From NCBI RefSeq assembly GCF_021044685.1, contig NZ_CP088014.1, forward strand, positions 6,930,001-6,994,000: DNA of 64,000 bases, read 5' to 3'. Shown piece after piece: positions 17,239 to 26,178 of this stretch. Every line of letters starts with the position of its first letter. Within the stretch, counting starts at the first letter, position 1. This DNA is from Bradyrhizobium daqingense (GTDB taxonomy: Bacteria > Pseudomonadota > Alphaproteobacteria > Rhizobiales > Xanthobacteraceae). The notes beneath the pieces were generated by a model. The model did no database searches, was not told the DNA's origin, and saw only the letters and a program-made list of their open reading frames with translations. Position numbers and translations under genes: made by a program.

Positions 17239-18411
17239 TCAGGTGTCGCCGAAGGCACGATTGTGCGTCAGCTCTGGCAGGTCGGTGCGCCGGCCGAATG
17301 ACCACAGGATCCAACCCAGTTCGTAGCTGCGGCATTCAAGCCTGACGCCGACGTCAGCGCTGTCGATCAGCCGTGCCTCGCTTCCGGTCCAGGCGTTCCT
17401 GAGTGCGCGCACCATCCGCGGCGCCTTTGTCGTCAATTCACCCTTTCGAACCTGCGAGCGGATGGTCAAGCTCAGCTCAGGCACGAGCATGGACCGGCCC
17501 AGCTGGTTGTGGCCAAATACCCAGTTGAAGCCCTTGACCAGAGCCTCTCGCGCCCCCCGCCGCCCGAAGCGCTCGGCCCACTCCAACACTGCCGGGGCCA
17601 TACCATACTGATGGACCGAATAGACTTCGTAGAAGTCAAGAACGCGGCCGGTCTGGGCGTCGAAGAACCAGGGCCATTCGCCTTGCGGCCCTTGAAGCGC
17701 GATCAGATTGCGCACACACGTATCGGCCATGACGAGCGCGGACGCCTCGCCGGCGAACTCGCCATATTGATAGCAGGCAATCGACAGATATGTCTGCGTG
17801 GCAAAGGACGAAAATCGTCGCCGTAAGCCGAATGGCGCATCGAAGAACAATCCCGATTCGCTGTGGAAGCGTTCCTTCAGGAAACGATAAAGCGGCCCGG
17901 CGTGGCACCACCACTCGTTCTCGCCTGCCCTCGCCTGGGCGACGATCCCCGTGAGCAGCATGCCGAGGTCCTGGGCACGGAGGCTCTTCCACCGGGATTC
18001 GTTGGCAAGAAGCGCCCTCAGCTCGCGTTTGACCGGGTCTGGTATCTCGAGGCCGAGCTCGGCACCGCTCCATAGCGCCATGCCGAACGCATATTTGCGC
18101 ACCGGAAGCTTTGTCAGTTGTGTAACGTTGCGATGGAATACTTCGGGAAGGTCAATGCCATCTGGCACGTCGCGGATGCGCGACATTCCGAGCAGGACAT
18201 TGAGGGTATAGAATACGTCGCTGTTTGGTACCGACTCGTTAGGCGAAGAACGTCCGTCGAGATGATAAATATGAGACCAGCGGCGGTGCTCAGGTAGCCA
18301 ACAACGTTCAAGTCCGTTGAGCGCATAGTTCACCAGCGGTGAATTCTCCGACAGTTTACCCGCGGCGGTTGGCACCACCAGCCTTACTCCACAATTCGGA
18401 CTAATGATCAT
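17239..18411 (-). CDS. Conserved-looking protein of unknown function, probably helical toroid
   Basis: I do not recognise this 390-residue protein. It has no signal peptide or clear membrane segment and is rich in Trp, Tyr and Arg. Regularly spaced helical pairs (LVNYALNGLERCW, FYTLNVLLGMSRI, FGMALWSGAEL, QTYLSIACYQYGEF, GMAPAVLEWAERFG) suggest an alpha/alpha-toroid of the kind seen in glycoside hydrolases, uronyl epimerases and terpene-cyclase-like folds. Acidic and His residues in aromatic contexts (WPWFFDAQTGRVLDFYEVYSVHQYG) could line a carbohydrate-binding cleft. It starts 24 nt after the HlyD-type gene stop and thus ends the rml/type I secretion operon. A role in polysaccharide modification is only an inference from context. 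Confidence 0.6.
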   Translation of the reverse strand: MIISPNCGVRLVVPTAAGKLSENSPLVNYALNGLERCWLPEHRRWSHIYHLDGRSSPNESVPNSDVFYTLNVLLGMSRIRDVPDGIDLPEVFHRNVTQLTKLPVRKYAFGMALWSGAELGLEIPDPVKRELRALLANESRWKSLRAQDLGMLLTGIVAQARAGENEWWCHAGPLYRFLKERFHSESGLFFDAPFGLRRRFSSFATQTYLSIACYQYGEFAGEASALVMADTCVRNLIALQGPQGEWPWFFDAQTGRVLDFYEVYSVHQYGMAPAVLEWAERFGRRGAREALVKGFNWVFGHNQLGRSMLVPELSLTIRSQVRKGELTTKAPRMVRALRNAWTGSEARLIDSADVGVRLECRSYELGWILWSFGRRTDLPELTHNRAFGDT

Positions 18412-18435
18412 GATAAATCGCCATCCTGAGCCAGG

Positions 18436-19863
18436 TTAGTATTCACGGATGCTTTCGTCCAATCCGCGCAGTAACGGGTAGAGGAAATAGGAAATCACGG
18501 TGCGCTTGCCGACCTTCAGTTCGGCCGTGACTGCCATACCCGGAATCAGTTGAATGCGCTCAGCCGGCAGCCGAAGGTGCGTGTCCGACAAATCGACCAG
18601 TACGCGGTAATAGGGGGCTGGCGCGCGTCGCGCACCTTCGGCCTTCGTATCCGGCGAGAACGTATCCTGACTGATGACGCGGACTTCCCCCGTTGCAGTG
18701 CCATACTTCTGGAAAGGAAACGCTTCAAACTTGATACGGACTGCCTGCCCCAGCGCGACCTGTCCGATATCCCGGCCCTCGACGTTGACTTCCGCCTGAA
18801 GCGGCACGTCACGAGGAACCAGGACAAAAAGTGTTTCTGCTTCGCGAACCACCGAGCCGACCGTTCTGCTCGCGATGTCGAGCACCACCGCATCTGCCGG
18901 CGCCTGAAGAACGATCAGCTGTCGACGAAGTTCGGCCTTCTTCAACTCCTCTGCCGCGCTATTGCGCTTCGGCAACGTCTCCACCAGCTCCTGATACGTG
19001 GTGCGACGAAACTCCTCGGCAAAGACCTTCTGGTCTGCACGGGCCTTCTCCAGCCGATGCGTCGTATCGGCGATACTGCCGCGAACACGCGCCAGATTGC
19101 TCTCAACGTCGAGCCGTGCATCACGAGAAAGTAGAAAGTTCAACCTCGAACCGACCTCCTTGTCCATCAACGTGGTGCGCATGGATTCAATCGAACGCAT
19201 CGTATCGAGCCGCTGAAGGAGTACCCCCTCCTCGTCCTGCGCCGTCTTCAGATTGGCCCGAGCCGACGCGATCTGGGCGTCGTAGTTCTGGATCTGCGCC
19301 TCGTAGGCGGCTCTCCTCTGCAAGAACAACTTTCCCTGCAGGATCTGATCTGCATTGGTGAGGTCCTTGGCTCTATACTCGGCCCCGTTCAGTTCGGCGC
19401 CTAGGCGATTGATCGACGCGTCGAACCCAGCCACTCTGCCGCGCAATTGGTCGAAATCCGCCTGTGAAAAAGTCGGATCGAGGGTCGCCAGAAGGTCGCC
19501 GCGATTGACGCGATCACCGGCCTTGACGTGGATCTCGCGTATGACCGACGTTTCCAGAGGCTGCACGACCAGGTTGGGGCGTGTCGTGGTCAATTTCCCC
19601 TGCGCTGTGACGATCATCTCAACTTGCGAAACGGACGCCCAGGTGACCGCGAAGGCAATCAGTGCAAGTAAACCGTAGAGGGTGATCCGAGCGAGCCGCG
19701 GGGGCGCTTGCTGCTCGACCTCGGATGCATCCGATTGAAACTCGGCGACCACCGGCATTCGCCTAGGCGCCGGCCTGAATGGCTTTTGCCGTCGCTCGAC
19801 CGATCTGGCGGGGACCAGACCGTCCGGCTTGCCATCCGTGCGTATTTGCGTCGTCTCCTTCAT
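18436..19863 (-). CDS. HlyD-family type I secretion membrane fusion protein
   Basis: I set the start at the ATG at 19861-19863, which overlaps the stop of the transporter gene by 4 nt; the product is 475 residues. After a basic cytoplasmic tail there is one membrane segment (LYGLLALIAFAVTWASV, near residues 62-80). Then come a lipoyl-like barrel (VQPLETSVIREIHVKAGDRVNRGDLL), a long coiled-coil hairpin (about 140-310) and a C-terminal beta domain with RPFxxx-type features (GMAVTAELKVGKRTVISYFLYPLLRGLDESIREY). This end is typical of HlyD-type adaptors. It bridges the ABC transporter to an outer-membrane TolC-like channel, which is not encoded in the window. Confidence 0.92.
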   Translation of the reverse strand: MKETTQIRTDGKPDGLVPARSVERRQKPFRPAPRRMPVVAEFQSDASEVEQQAPPRLARITLYGLLALIAFAVTWASVSQVEMIVTAQGKLTTTRPNLVVQPLETSVIREIHVKAGDRVNRGDLLATLDPTFSQADFDQLRGRVAGFDASINRLGAELNGAEYRAKDLTNADQILQGKLFLQRRAAYEAQIQNYDAQIASARANLKTAQDEEGVLLQRLDTMRSIESMRTTLMDKEVGSRLNFLLSRDARLDVESNLARVRGSIADTTHRLEKARADQKVFAEEFRRTTYQELVETLPKRNSAAEELKKAELRRQLIVLQAPADAVVLDIASRTVGSVVREAETLFVLVPRDVPLQAEVNVEGRDIGQVALGQAVRIKFEAFPFQKYGTATGEVRVISQDTFSPDTKAEGARRAPAPYYRVLVDLSDTHLRLPAERIQLIPGMAVTAELKVGKRTVISYFLYPLLRGLDESIREY

Positions 19864-22070
19864 GCGATCTGCTTCATCTGTTGATTCCACAAATGCCTGT
19901 AGATGGTGCATTTCGAGAGAAGGCGATCGTGGCGATCCACGTCGACGATCCGGCCGCGGTCCATCACCAGGATCTGGTTTGCGTCGGTCAGCATCGACAG
20001 CCGATGCGAGACGATGATGACGGTGCGCCCCGCCGCCAAACGGCGGAGATTGCGCCTGATGATCATCTCGCTTTCGGAATCAAGTGCGCTCGTCGCTTCA
20101 TCGAAGATCAGGATCCGTGGATTGGCGATCAGAGCTCTCGCTATCGCCAGCCGCTGCTTCTGCCCGCCGGACAGGTTCGAGGCGTCTTCCTCGAGCTGGG
20201 TGTCGAAGCCGCGCGGCAACCGCTCGATGAACTCGTCAGCGCCGGCGAGCTGGGCCGCAGCGACGACCTCGGCAAAGGTCGCATCACGTTTCACACAGGC
20301 GATATTGTCGCGGACGGTCCCACGGAACAGGAAATTATCCTGCAGGACAATGCCGAGGTTTCGGCGCAGATGTGCCAGATCGAGCTCCCTCGCATCATAC
20401 CCGTCGATACGCAAGAGTCCCTGCTGCACCGGATACATGCCCGAGATCAGCCGTGTGAGCGTCGTTTTGCCAGAGCCGCTCCGGCCGACGATCCCGAAGA
20501 TCGAACCCGGCTCGACGGTGAAAGAGACATCTTCGAGCGCCGGCGCTCCTTCAGCTCCGTAGCGAAAAGAAACGCTCTCGAACTCGATTCTCCCGGCGAA
20601 GTCAGGCCGCAGCCCATCTTTCTTGCCATCACGCTCCGGTGCTTGATTCATGACCTCGCCGAGCATCTTCACGGCGAGAGCCACTTCCTGGTACTCATGC
20701 ACCATGGTCACGAGTTGAACCAATGGTCCGGAGACCCTCCCGGCCAACATATTGAAGGCGACCAGCGCTCCGATCGTCATTTCGCCAGCGAAGACATCGA
20801 GGGCTCCGAGCGCAATGATCCCAAGCGTCATGAGTTTTTCGAGAAATCCGGTGAGCGCCTGGGCGCCTGCGGAAATCTTCTCGACACCAAAGCGCATGGA
20901 CACGGACTGCGCACAGCGGTTATCCCACACCCTGCCCTGCTCGGGCTCCATTCCGAGCGACTTCACGGTGCGCATACCGTGAACTGTTTCGACGAGCAAA
21001 GCCTGCCGCGCACCTTCCGCCTGATAAAGATCGTAAAGACGTCGCCGGAAAGGCCCCATCAGCAGGCCGACGACAACACCGCTGGCGGCGGTGAATGCGA
21101 GGACCATCAGCGTCAGCTTGACGCTGTAGAGTGCAAGGACCGGCAGGAAGACAAATAGCGAGAGCGCATCGAGGCTCGTCAAGAACAGTCGCCCGGTCAG
21201 AAATTCTCGGATGCGGGCCGCTTGCTGCATGTGCTTGACCAGCACCCCTGCGGCCATGTGCTCGAAGAAAGTGACCGGCAGCCCGAGAAGATGCGCGAAG
21301 GTCCTCGTGGCAACTCGAATGTCGACCTTGTTCGTCGCATAGAGCAGCAGGTAGCGCCGCAGAAAACCGAACATTGCGTCAAAGACGAGTGCTACGGCCG
21401 CTCCTGCCGCAAGTACGTACAGCGTGGTAAAGCTCTCATGAACCAGAACCTTGTCGATGACGAGCTGGAAGAAGATCGGAACAACGAGGCCCAAAGCATA
21501 GAGCAGGATGGCGGCGATCGCGACATCCCTGAATAACCGCCATTGACGAAGCAACTCCGGTACGAACCACCGTAGGCCGAAACTCCTCCGACCATCCCGA
21601 ACCTCCTGCTCGCGCTTGATCAGGATCGTGTCACCGGCCCATCGGGCACAGAATCGGTCCCGGTCGACAACCAAGACTTCGTGCTTGCGGTCGGCGAGCG
21701 GATCGAAGACACAGACGACATCGCCCTCAGCGCCTCGTTCCGTACCAAGAACCACGATGCAGTTGCCATTGTCGAGCCGAACCAGCGCCGGATAGGCCTC
21801 ACCGAGGCGTATCAATGCGCCCCAATCCAGTTTCGTGCTTTTCGCGCGCAGGCCCGCATCCCTCGCCATGCGCAACAGGAGACGCAACGACGGCGGAGCT
21901 GCCACGGCGTAGGCGTGCTTCAGGCGTTCGACCGGCAGGTCGATACCGTGATGCCCGGAGATCCTAGACAGGCATTCCAATGCCGTCTGCGTTGCCAGCC
22001 CCGGCGCGCCTGCCGCCTGGTCGGTCGCGCCGTCAGCGGGGTCGATTTCAGCGGAAGTTCGAAGAGACAT
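19860..22070 (-). CDS. Type I secretion ABC transporter (HlyB-like, with degenerate C39-like domain)
   Basis: The 736-residue protein has three parts. An N-terminal C39-like domain (about 25-150) aligns with HlyB (TALECLSRISGHHGIDLP). The positions of the catalytic Cys and His are not conserved; NGNCIVVLG has Cys where the His would be. A six-helix membrane domain follows (about 170-450), then a nucleotide-binding domain with Walker A GRSGSGKTT near 528, signature LSGGQKQR near 631 and Walker B ILIFDEATSALD near 648. The inactive peptidase domain points to substrates with an uncleaved C-terminal signal, such as RTX proteins or adhesins, rather than double-glycine leaders. It overlaps the 106-aa gene upstream by 23 nt and the adaptor gene downstream by 4 nt. 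Confidence 0.93.
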   Translation of the reverse strand: MSLRTSAEIDPADGATDQAAGAPGLATQTALECLSRISGHHGIDLPVERLKHAYAVAAPPSLRLLLRMARDAGLRAKSTKLDWGALIRLGEAYPALVRLDNGNCIVVLGTERGAEGDVVCVFDPLADRKHEVLVVDRDRFCARWAGDTILIKREQEVRDGRRSFGLRWFVPELLRQWRLFRDVAIAAILLYALGLVVPIFFQLVIDKVLVHESFTTLYVLAAGAAVALVFDAMFGFLRRYLLLYATNKVDIRVATRTFAHLLGLPVTFFEHMAAGVLVKHMQQAARIREFLTGRLFLTSLDALSLFVFLPVLALYSVKLTLMVLAFTAASGVVVGLLMGPFRRRLYDLYQAEGARQALLVETVHGMRTVKSLGMEPEQGRVWDNRCAQSVSMRFGVEKISAGAQALTGFLEKLMTLGIIALGALDVFAGEMTIGALVAFNMLAGRVSGPLVQLVTMVHEYQEVALAVKMLGEVMNQAPERDGKKDGLRPDFAGRIEFESVSFRYGAEGAPALEDVSFTVEPGSIFGIVGRSGSGKTTLTRLISGMYPVQQGLLRIDGYDARELDLAHLRRNLGIVLQDNFLFRGTVRDNIACVKRDATFAEVVAAAQLAGADEFIERLPRGFDTQLEEDASNLSGGQKQRLAIARALIANPRILIFDEATSALDSESEMIIRRNLRRLAAGRTVIIVSHRLSMLTDANQILVMDRGRIVDVDRHDRLLSKCTIYRHLWNQQMKQIA

Positions 22071-22368
22071 TCACAGGCCGTGTGTTAGGCGACATCGCAT
22101 CACGCGCTCCCGACGGGGCATTTTGCACCTCAACTGGTGGATTCCTACGCACTACACCCGCGTCAACCAGTCCCTGCAGTGCCTTCTGCATCACGTCGAT
22201 CGAATTGGCGAAGGATTCGACCGAGAAGATCAGTCGCTGAGAAAACACTCGCTTGGGGGCATTGTTGGCGTCGCGCTCGGTTGGTGAAAGACTGACCAGA
22301 TCGACTCGGACGATGGTTCCGCTGACGGTGATTTCCTCAATTCCATCGGTGTAAAGTTCGGGGTGCAT
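22048..22368 (-). CDS. Small protein of unknown function encoded with the type I secretion genes
   Basis: I place the start at the ATG at 22366-22368, with a strong AGGAGG Shine-Dalgarno 6 nt upstream; the product has 106 residues. No signal peptide or membrane segment is visible. The sequence predicts a small beta-rich domain (YTDGIEEITVSGTIVRVDLVSL), a helix (FANSIDVMQKALQGLVDAGVV) and a disordered, Pro/Asn-rich tail. The last 23 nt overlap the ABC transporter start, which implies translational coupling. A role as an accessory factor or substrate-linked chaperone of the transporter is an inference from position. I do not recognise the family with certainty. Confidence 0.72.
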   Translation of the reverse strand: MHPELYTDGIEEITVSGTIVRVDLVSLSPTERDANNAPKRVFSQRLIFSVESFANSIDVMQKALQGLVDAGVVRRNPPVEVQNAPSGARDAMSPNTRPVNVSSNFR

Positions 22369-22419
22369 ACGCGTCCTCCTATGCTGCGAGCTGCGGCCCA
22401 CATCAGGGGCCCAGCACCG

Positions 22420-23307
22420 CTATTGGGAAACAAATTGCGGGAGCGCCGTAATTTCGCTCAGATATTTGCCGTAGCCACTCTTCTCCAGCGGTCGCGCCAG
22501 AGCGAGAAGTTGATCCCGATCGATGAAGCCGAGCCTGAAGGCGACCTCTTCGAGACAGGCGATCTTCATTCCCTGCCGCTTCTCCAGGGTCTGCACGAAC
22601 GTACCTGCATCGATGAGAGACTCGACCGTGCCGGTGTCCAGCCAGGCAAAACCCCGCCCCATACGCTCGACGTGGAGCGCGCTAGCCGAAAGATAGCGCA
22701 TCTGAAGATCGGTAATCTCGAGCTCACCGCGCGATGATGGCTCGACGCGGCGGGCGTACCGGACGACGCGGTTGTCGAAGAAATACAACCCCGTGATCGC
22801 CCAGTTCGAAGCCGGCCGTTTGGGTTTCTCCTCGATCGATACCGGGCGGTCCGCCGCATCGAACGCGACCACGCCATATCGTTCAGGGTCTCGCACGTGA
22901 TAGGCGAAAACCGTCGCTCCTTCCTCGCGTCCTGCCGCCCTGGCAAGCAGATCGCTCAGGCCATCGCCGAAGAAGATATTGTCCCCGAGCACCATCGCGA
23001 CACGATCGTCTCCGATGAAATCGGCACCGACTATGAAGGCGTCCGCGAGACCGGCGGGGCGTATTTGTTCCGCGTAGCTGAGCCGAATGCCCCATTGACT
23101 GCCGTCACCCAGCAACCGCTCGAACTGATAGCGGTCAGAGGGCGTGGTGATGATCAGAATTTCACGAATTCCTGCCAACATTAACGTCGACAGGGGATAA
23201 TAGATCATCGGCTTGTCATAGATCGGGAGCAACTGCTTGCTGACCACGCGCGTGATCGGATAAAGGCGCGTTCCGCTGCCGCCGGCCAGCACGATTCCCT
23301 TGAGCAT
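22420..23307 (-). CDS. rmlA: Glucose-1-phosphate thymidylyltransferase (RmlA)
   Basis: The 295-residue protein matches RmlA along its whole length: nucleotide-binding GGSGTRLYPITRVVSKQLLPIYDKPMI-type start (residues 8-34), YAEQIRPAGLADAF, VLGDNIFFGDGL with the metal-binding Asp, VSIEEKPKRPAS, ITGLYFFDN and WLDTGTVESLIDA. It makes dTDP-glucose from dTTP and glucose-1-phosphate, the first step to dTDP-L-rhamnose. A GGGAGA Shine-Dalgarno precedes the ATG at 23305-23307. The start lies inside the 3' end of rmlD, with an unusual 92-nt overlap. It belongs to the rmlCBDA block. Confidence 0.95.
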   Translation of the reverse strand: MLKGIVLAGGSGTRLYPITRVVSKQLLPIYDKPMIYYPLSTLMLAGIREILIITTPSDRYQFERLLGDGSQWGIRLSYAEQIRPAGLADAFIVGADFIGDDRVAMVLGDNIFFGDGLSDLLARAAGREEGATVFAYHVRDPERYGVVAFDAADRPVSIEEKPKRPASNWAITGLYFFDNRVVRYARRVEPSSRGELEITDLQMRYLSASALHVERMGRGFAWLDTGTVESLIDAGTFVQTLEKRQGMKIACLEEVAFRLGFIDRDQLLALARPLEKSGYGKYLSEITALPQFVSQ

Positions 23308-24193
23308 CGGATTCTCCCAGTTGCTCCAGACAAGCTTTCAATGCATGGCGCCACGGCGCCAATCGAATCCCGAACACGCGTTCGGCCTTGGATGAGTCGA
23401 GGCGCGAGTTCCGAGGTCGGCGGGCCGCGGTCGGAAACTCCTCCGTGGTGATCGCCTCCAGCGCCGGAACTCTCGCTCCGAGACGGGAACGCTCGGAGAA
23501 GATTGCCCGTGCGAAGTCGTGCCAGTTCGTCTCACCTTGGCCCGCGAGATGAAAGATGCCGGCCGTCGCCCTGCGATCGTCCATTGCCGACCGCTCTGCG
23601 ATCTGGAGGACGGCCTCCGCGAGATCGAATGCAGAGGTCGGGTTACCATGCTGGTCACTGACGACCCTGACGATCTGCTGCGTCTCACACAGCCGCAGCA
23701 TCGTTCGGACGAAATTGCTGCCATAGGGGCTGTAGAGCCACGAGCACCTGATCACGGTCGCGAGGGGGTGCGCTGCCAGTACAGCAGCTTCACCGGCCAG
23801 CTTCGACGCTCCGTAGGCGTTCAACGGTGCGGGAATGTCGCTTTCATCGTATGCATCTGGCTTCGAGCCGTCGAACACATAGTCGGTCGAATGATGAATG
23901 AGCGGGATATTCATCTGCCATGCGACATCCGCCAATGCCGCCGCACCATCGCGGTTGACGCTGAACGCCTTCGCCGTCTCAGACTCGGCCTGGTCGACCG
24001 CCGTATAAGCGGCCGCGTTGATGATCGCGGACGGCGCGATTGAAGCAATGAGCTTGTCGATCCCCTCCCGGTTCTCAAGATCCAGTTCCGGGCGCCCGAG
24101 AGCCACCACGGGCAGACTGCGCATTGCGGCAAGTTCACGAAGACACCTTGCCAACTGGCCATTTCGGCCCGCAATGAGGATGGGTCGCACCAT
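23216..24193 (-). CDS. rmlD: dTDP-4-dehydrorhamnose reductase (RmlD)
   Basis: I choose the ATG at 24191-24193, 10 nt from the rmlB stop, because the Rossmann motif then starts at once (MVRPILIAGRNGQLA); 325 residues result. Landmarks are NAAAYTAVDQAE, HHSTDYVFDG, YGASKLAGE (Tyr-x3-Lys) and RCSWLYSPYG. It reduces dTDP-4-keto-L-rhamnose to dTDP-L-rhamnose with NAD(P)H. The family usually ends near WRHALKACLEQLGES. Here about 30 low-complexity residues follow, read through the beginning of rmlA in another frame, giving a 92-nt overlap. This may reflect loss of an original stop codon. Confidence 0.93.
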   Translation of the reverse strand: MVRPILIAGRNGQLARCLRELAAMRSLPVVALGRPELDLENREGIDKLIASIAPSAIINAAAYTAVDQAESETAKAFSVNRDGAAALADVAWQMNIPLIHHSTDYVFDGSKPDAYDESDIPAPLNAYGASKLAGEAAVLAAHPLATVIRCSWLYSPYGSNFVRTMLRLCETQQIVRVVSDQHGNPTSAFDLAEAVLQIAERSAMDDRRATAGIFHLAGQGETNWHDFARAIFSERSRLGARVPALEAITTEEFPTAARRPRNSRLDSSKAERVFGIRLAPWRHALKACLEQLGESDAQGNRAGRRQRNAPLSDHARGQQAVAPDL

Positions 24194-24203
24194 CGTCTTC
24201 ACC

Positions 24204-25262
24204 TCAATGTTGGGAGGCCAGGAGACCGAGACGCGAGCCGTCATAGGCGCCGCGACGGGTACGCTCCCACCACGCACGGTTCTTGAGATACCAGCCGACG
24301 GTCTCCGCCAGCCCCTGTTCGAAGGTTCTCGTCGGCTTCCAATCGAGCTCACGACGTGCCTTTGACGCATCGATTGCGTAGCGCGCATCATGCCCCGGAC
24401 GATCCGGCACGAAGGTGATGAGAGATCGTCTCATGCCCGTCGTCGGAGACAATCGATCCAGCACGTCACAGATCTGGGTGACGACCTCCATGTTGGATCG
24501 CTCCGCATCTCCGCCGAAATTGTACTTCTCACCCGGTTTTCCTTCGTGCAGCAGTCTTATCAGGCCGGCCGCATGATCATCGACGTGAAGCCAATCGCGG
24601 ATATTTTTGCCGTCGCCGTAAACCGGTAAAGGCTTTCGGTCGATCGCGTTGAGGATCGTCAGCGGGATGAGCTTCTCCGGGAACTGGTACGGTCCGTAGT
24701 TGTTCGAGCAGTTCGATACGATGACCGGCAAGCCATAGGTTCGAAACCACGCGAGCGCGAGATGGTCCGATGCGGCCTTGCTCGCCGAATACGGCGAGCT
24801 CGGTCTGTAGGGCGTGTCCTCCCGAAACAAATCGTTCGGGCCCAACGAGCCGTAGACTTCATCTGTCGACACATGGACGAAGCGAAACTGCTTCCGCCTC
24901 GGAAGCGGCAGACGTTCGTAGTAGGTTCGGGCGGCCTCCAGCAGCGTGTAGGTGCCAACTATGTTGGTGTTGACGAATGCGCCGGGTCCATTGATCGAGC
25001 GATCGACGTGGCTCTCTGCCGCCAAATGGATGATCGCATCCGGCTCGTAGTCGGCGAACGCAAGATCGATGACCTCACGATCGCAGATGTCGGACTGCAG
25101 GAACTCATAGGGCTCCAGTCTCTCGAGGCTGGCAAGCGAGGCCAGATTGGCTGCGTATGTCAGCTTGTCAACGTTGATCACTGCAGCACCGGTCTGCAGC
25201 ACCAAACGACGGCACACCGCAGAACCGATGAATCCTGCTCCGCCAGTCACCAGGATACGCAT
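24204..25262 (-). CDS. rmlB: dTDP-glucose 4,6-dehydratase (RmlB)
   Basis: The 352-residue extended SDR has GGAGFIGSAV near residues 7-16, HLAAESHVDRSI, the catalytic pattern STDEVYGSLG with Asp-Glu, and Tyr-x3-Lys in YSASKAASDH. NYGPYQFPEKLIPLTILNA and GDGKNIRDWLHVDDH complete the RmlB signature. It converts dTDP-glucose to dTDP-4-keto-6-deoxyglucose. It is encoded 13 nt after rmlC and 10 nt before rmlD, so the three are cotranscribed. Length is normal for the family. Confidence 0.95.
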   Translation of the reverse strand: MRILVTGGAGFIGSAVCRRLVLQTGAAVINVDKLTYAANLASLASLERLEPYEFLQSDICDREVIDLAFADYEPDAIIHLAAESHVDRSINGPGAFVNTNIVGTYTLLEAARTYYERLPLPRRKQFRFVHVSTDEVYGSLGPNDLFREDTPYRPSSPYSASKAASDHLALAWFRTYGLPVIVSNCSNNYGPYQFPEKLIPLTILNAIDRKPLPVYGDGKNIRDWLHVDDHAAGLIRLLHEGKPGEKYNFGGDAERSNMEVVTQICDVLDRLSPTTGMRRSLITFVPDRPGHDARYAIDASKARRELDWKPTRTFEQGLAETVGWYLKNRAWWERTRRGAYDGSRLGLLASQH

Positions 25263-25275
25263 CTACTCGCCTCCA

Positions 25276-25833
25276 TCAGTCGAACACGCAACCGAGTTGG
25301 CTCAGCGCAGGAAGGATCTGGTCCTTCGGCGACAACTGAGCCTCCGAGGTTGTCACGGGCCACTCGATCTCTAGCGCCGGATCGGCCCAATAGACGCCAC
25401 CGTCATGGCTCGGGGCGTAGACCTGGTCGACCTTGTAGAGGACGACGGTATTGGGCTGCAGCGTGCAAAAGCCATGCGCAAAACCTTTCGGAATGAAAAC
25501 CTGCTCGCCGCTTTCACCATCCAGTTGAATGGCGATGTGCTTGCCGAAACTCGGCGATGAACGCCGGAGATCCACCGCGACGTCGAGAATGGCGCCGCTC
25601 AACACCCGTATCAGCTTGGCCTGCGCGAAAGGCGGACGCTGAAAGTGCAGGCCGCGCACCGTGCCGATGCGCTTCGAGCTGGACTGATTATCCTGAACGA
25701 AGTCATGGAGGATGCCCTTCTCCGCGAAGGTCGATCGCTGGAAAGTCTCAGAGAAGTAACCGCGGGCGTCGGAAAACCGATCCGGGCGAACTACTTTGAC
25801 GTCGGGGATCGCCAAGGATCGTAATTCCAGCAT
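25276..25833 (-). CDS. rmlC: dTDP-4-dehydrorhamnose 3,5-epimerase (RmlC)
   Basis: I start at the ATG at 25831-25833, which has an AGGAGA Shine-Dalgarno; 185 residues result. Cupin landmarks of RmlC are present: RFSDARGYFSETFQ, QDNQSSSKRIGTVRGLHFQ with the catalytic His, GAILDVAVDLRRSSPSFG, VFIPKGFAHGFCTLQ and YKVDQVYAPSHDGGVYW. It epimerises C3 and C5 of the 4-keto sugar. It is the first gene of the rmlCBDA-secretion operon and diverges from the GumC-type gene. The 345-nt spacer between them is AT-rich. Confidence 0.94.
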   Translation of the reverse strand: MLELRSLAIPDVKVVRPDRFSDARGYFSETFQRSTFAEKGILHDFVQDNQSSSKRIGTVRGLHFQRPPFAQAKLIRVLSGAILDVAVDLRRSSPSFGKHIAIQLDGESGEQVFIPKGFAHGFCTLQPNTVVLYKVDQVYAPSHDGGVYWADPALEIEWPVTTSEAQLSPKDQILPALSQLGCVFD

Positions 25834-26178
25834 CGAGTATTCTCCTGCGCGTCCAAACATGAATTCGGCTTCGATGCGGGTAGGCCATAATGCGCGGAAT
25901 TAACATTCCGCTCCGCCGCCTCACGCCTGACGCTCGATTTAATATAGCCGAAACCATCAATTACATCGTAACCCTCAGTAATATCTCAACTTTAAAGAAG
26001 CCAGCCGGCGTGGATTTACCGCTATGGCATTTTTCTCTGGAAGCTACTAATATATGATTTATTTAATTTGGCAATATGATTTTTATCAGATATATAATCG
26101 GCCGCCGGCTGCAGGTCTCCTCGAATGAGCCCTGCGAGCGGACGGCCGCAACGACCCACCCGTCGAGACAGGTACGTG
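25834..26178. promoter_or_regulatory. Divergent AT-rich promoter region between rmlC and the GumC-type gene
   Basis: This spacer separates two divergent transcription units. Its middle (about 25930-26100) is strikingly AT-rich, with several TTTAAT/ATATAA runs such as ATATATGATTTATTTAATTT, while both flanks are GC-rich. Such composition suits promoters and binding by H-NS-like or MucR-like proteins. I see no gene and no long palindrome. Confidence 0.5.

Noticed and set aside
19779..21158. 459-codon plus-strand open frame
   Set aside because: It is antisense to the secretion ABC transporter; composition and lack of motifs mark it as a shadow.
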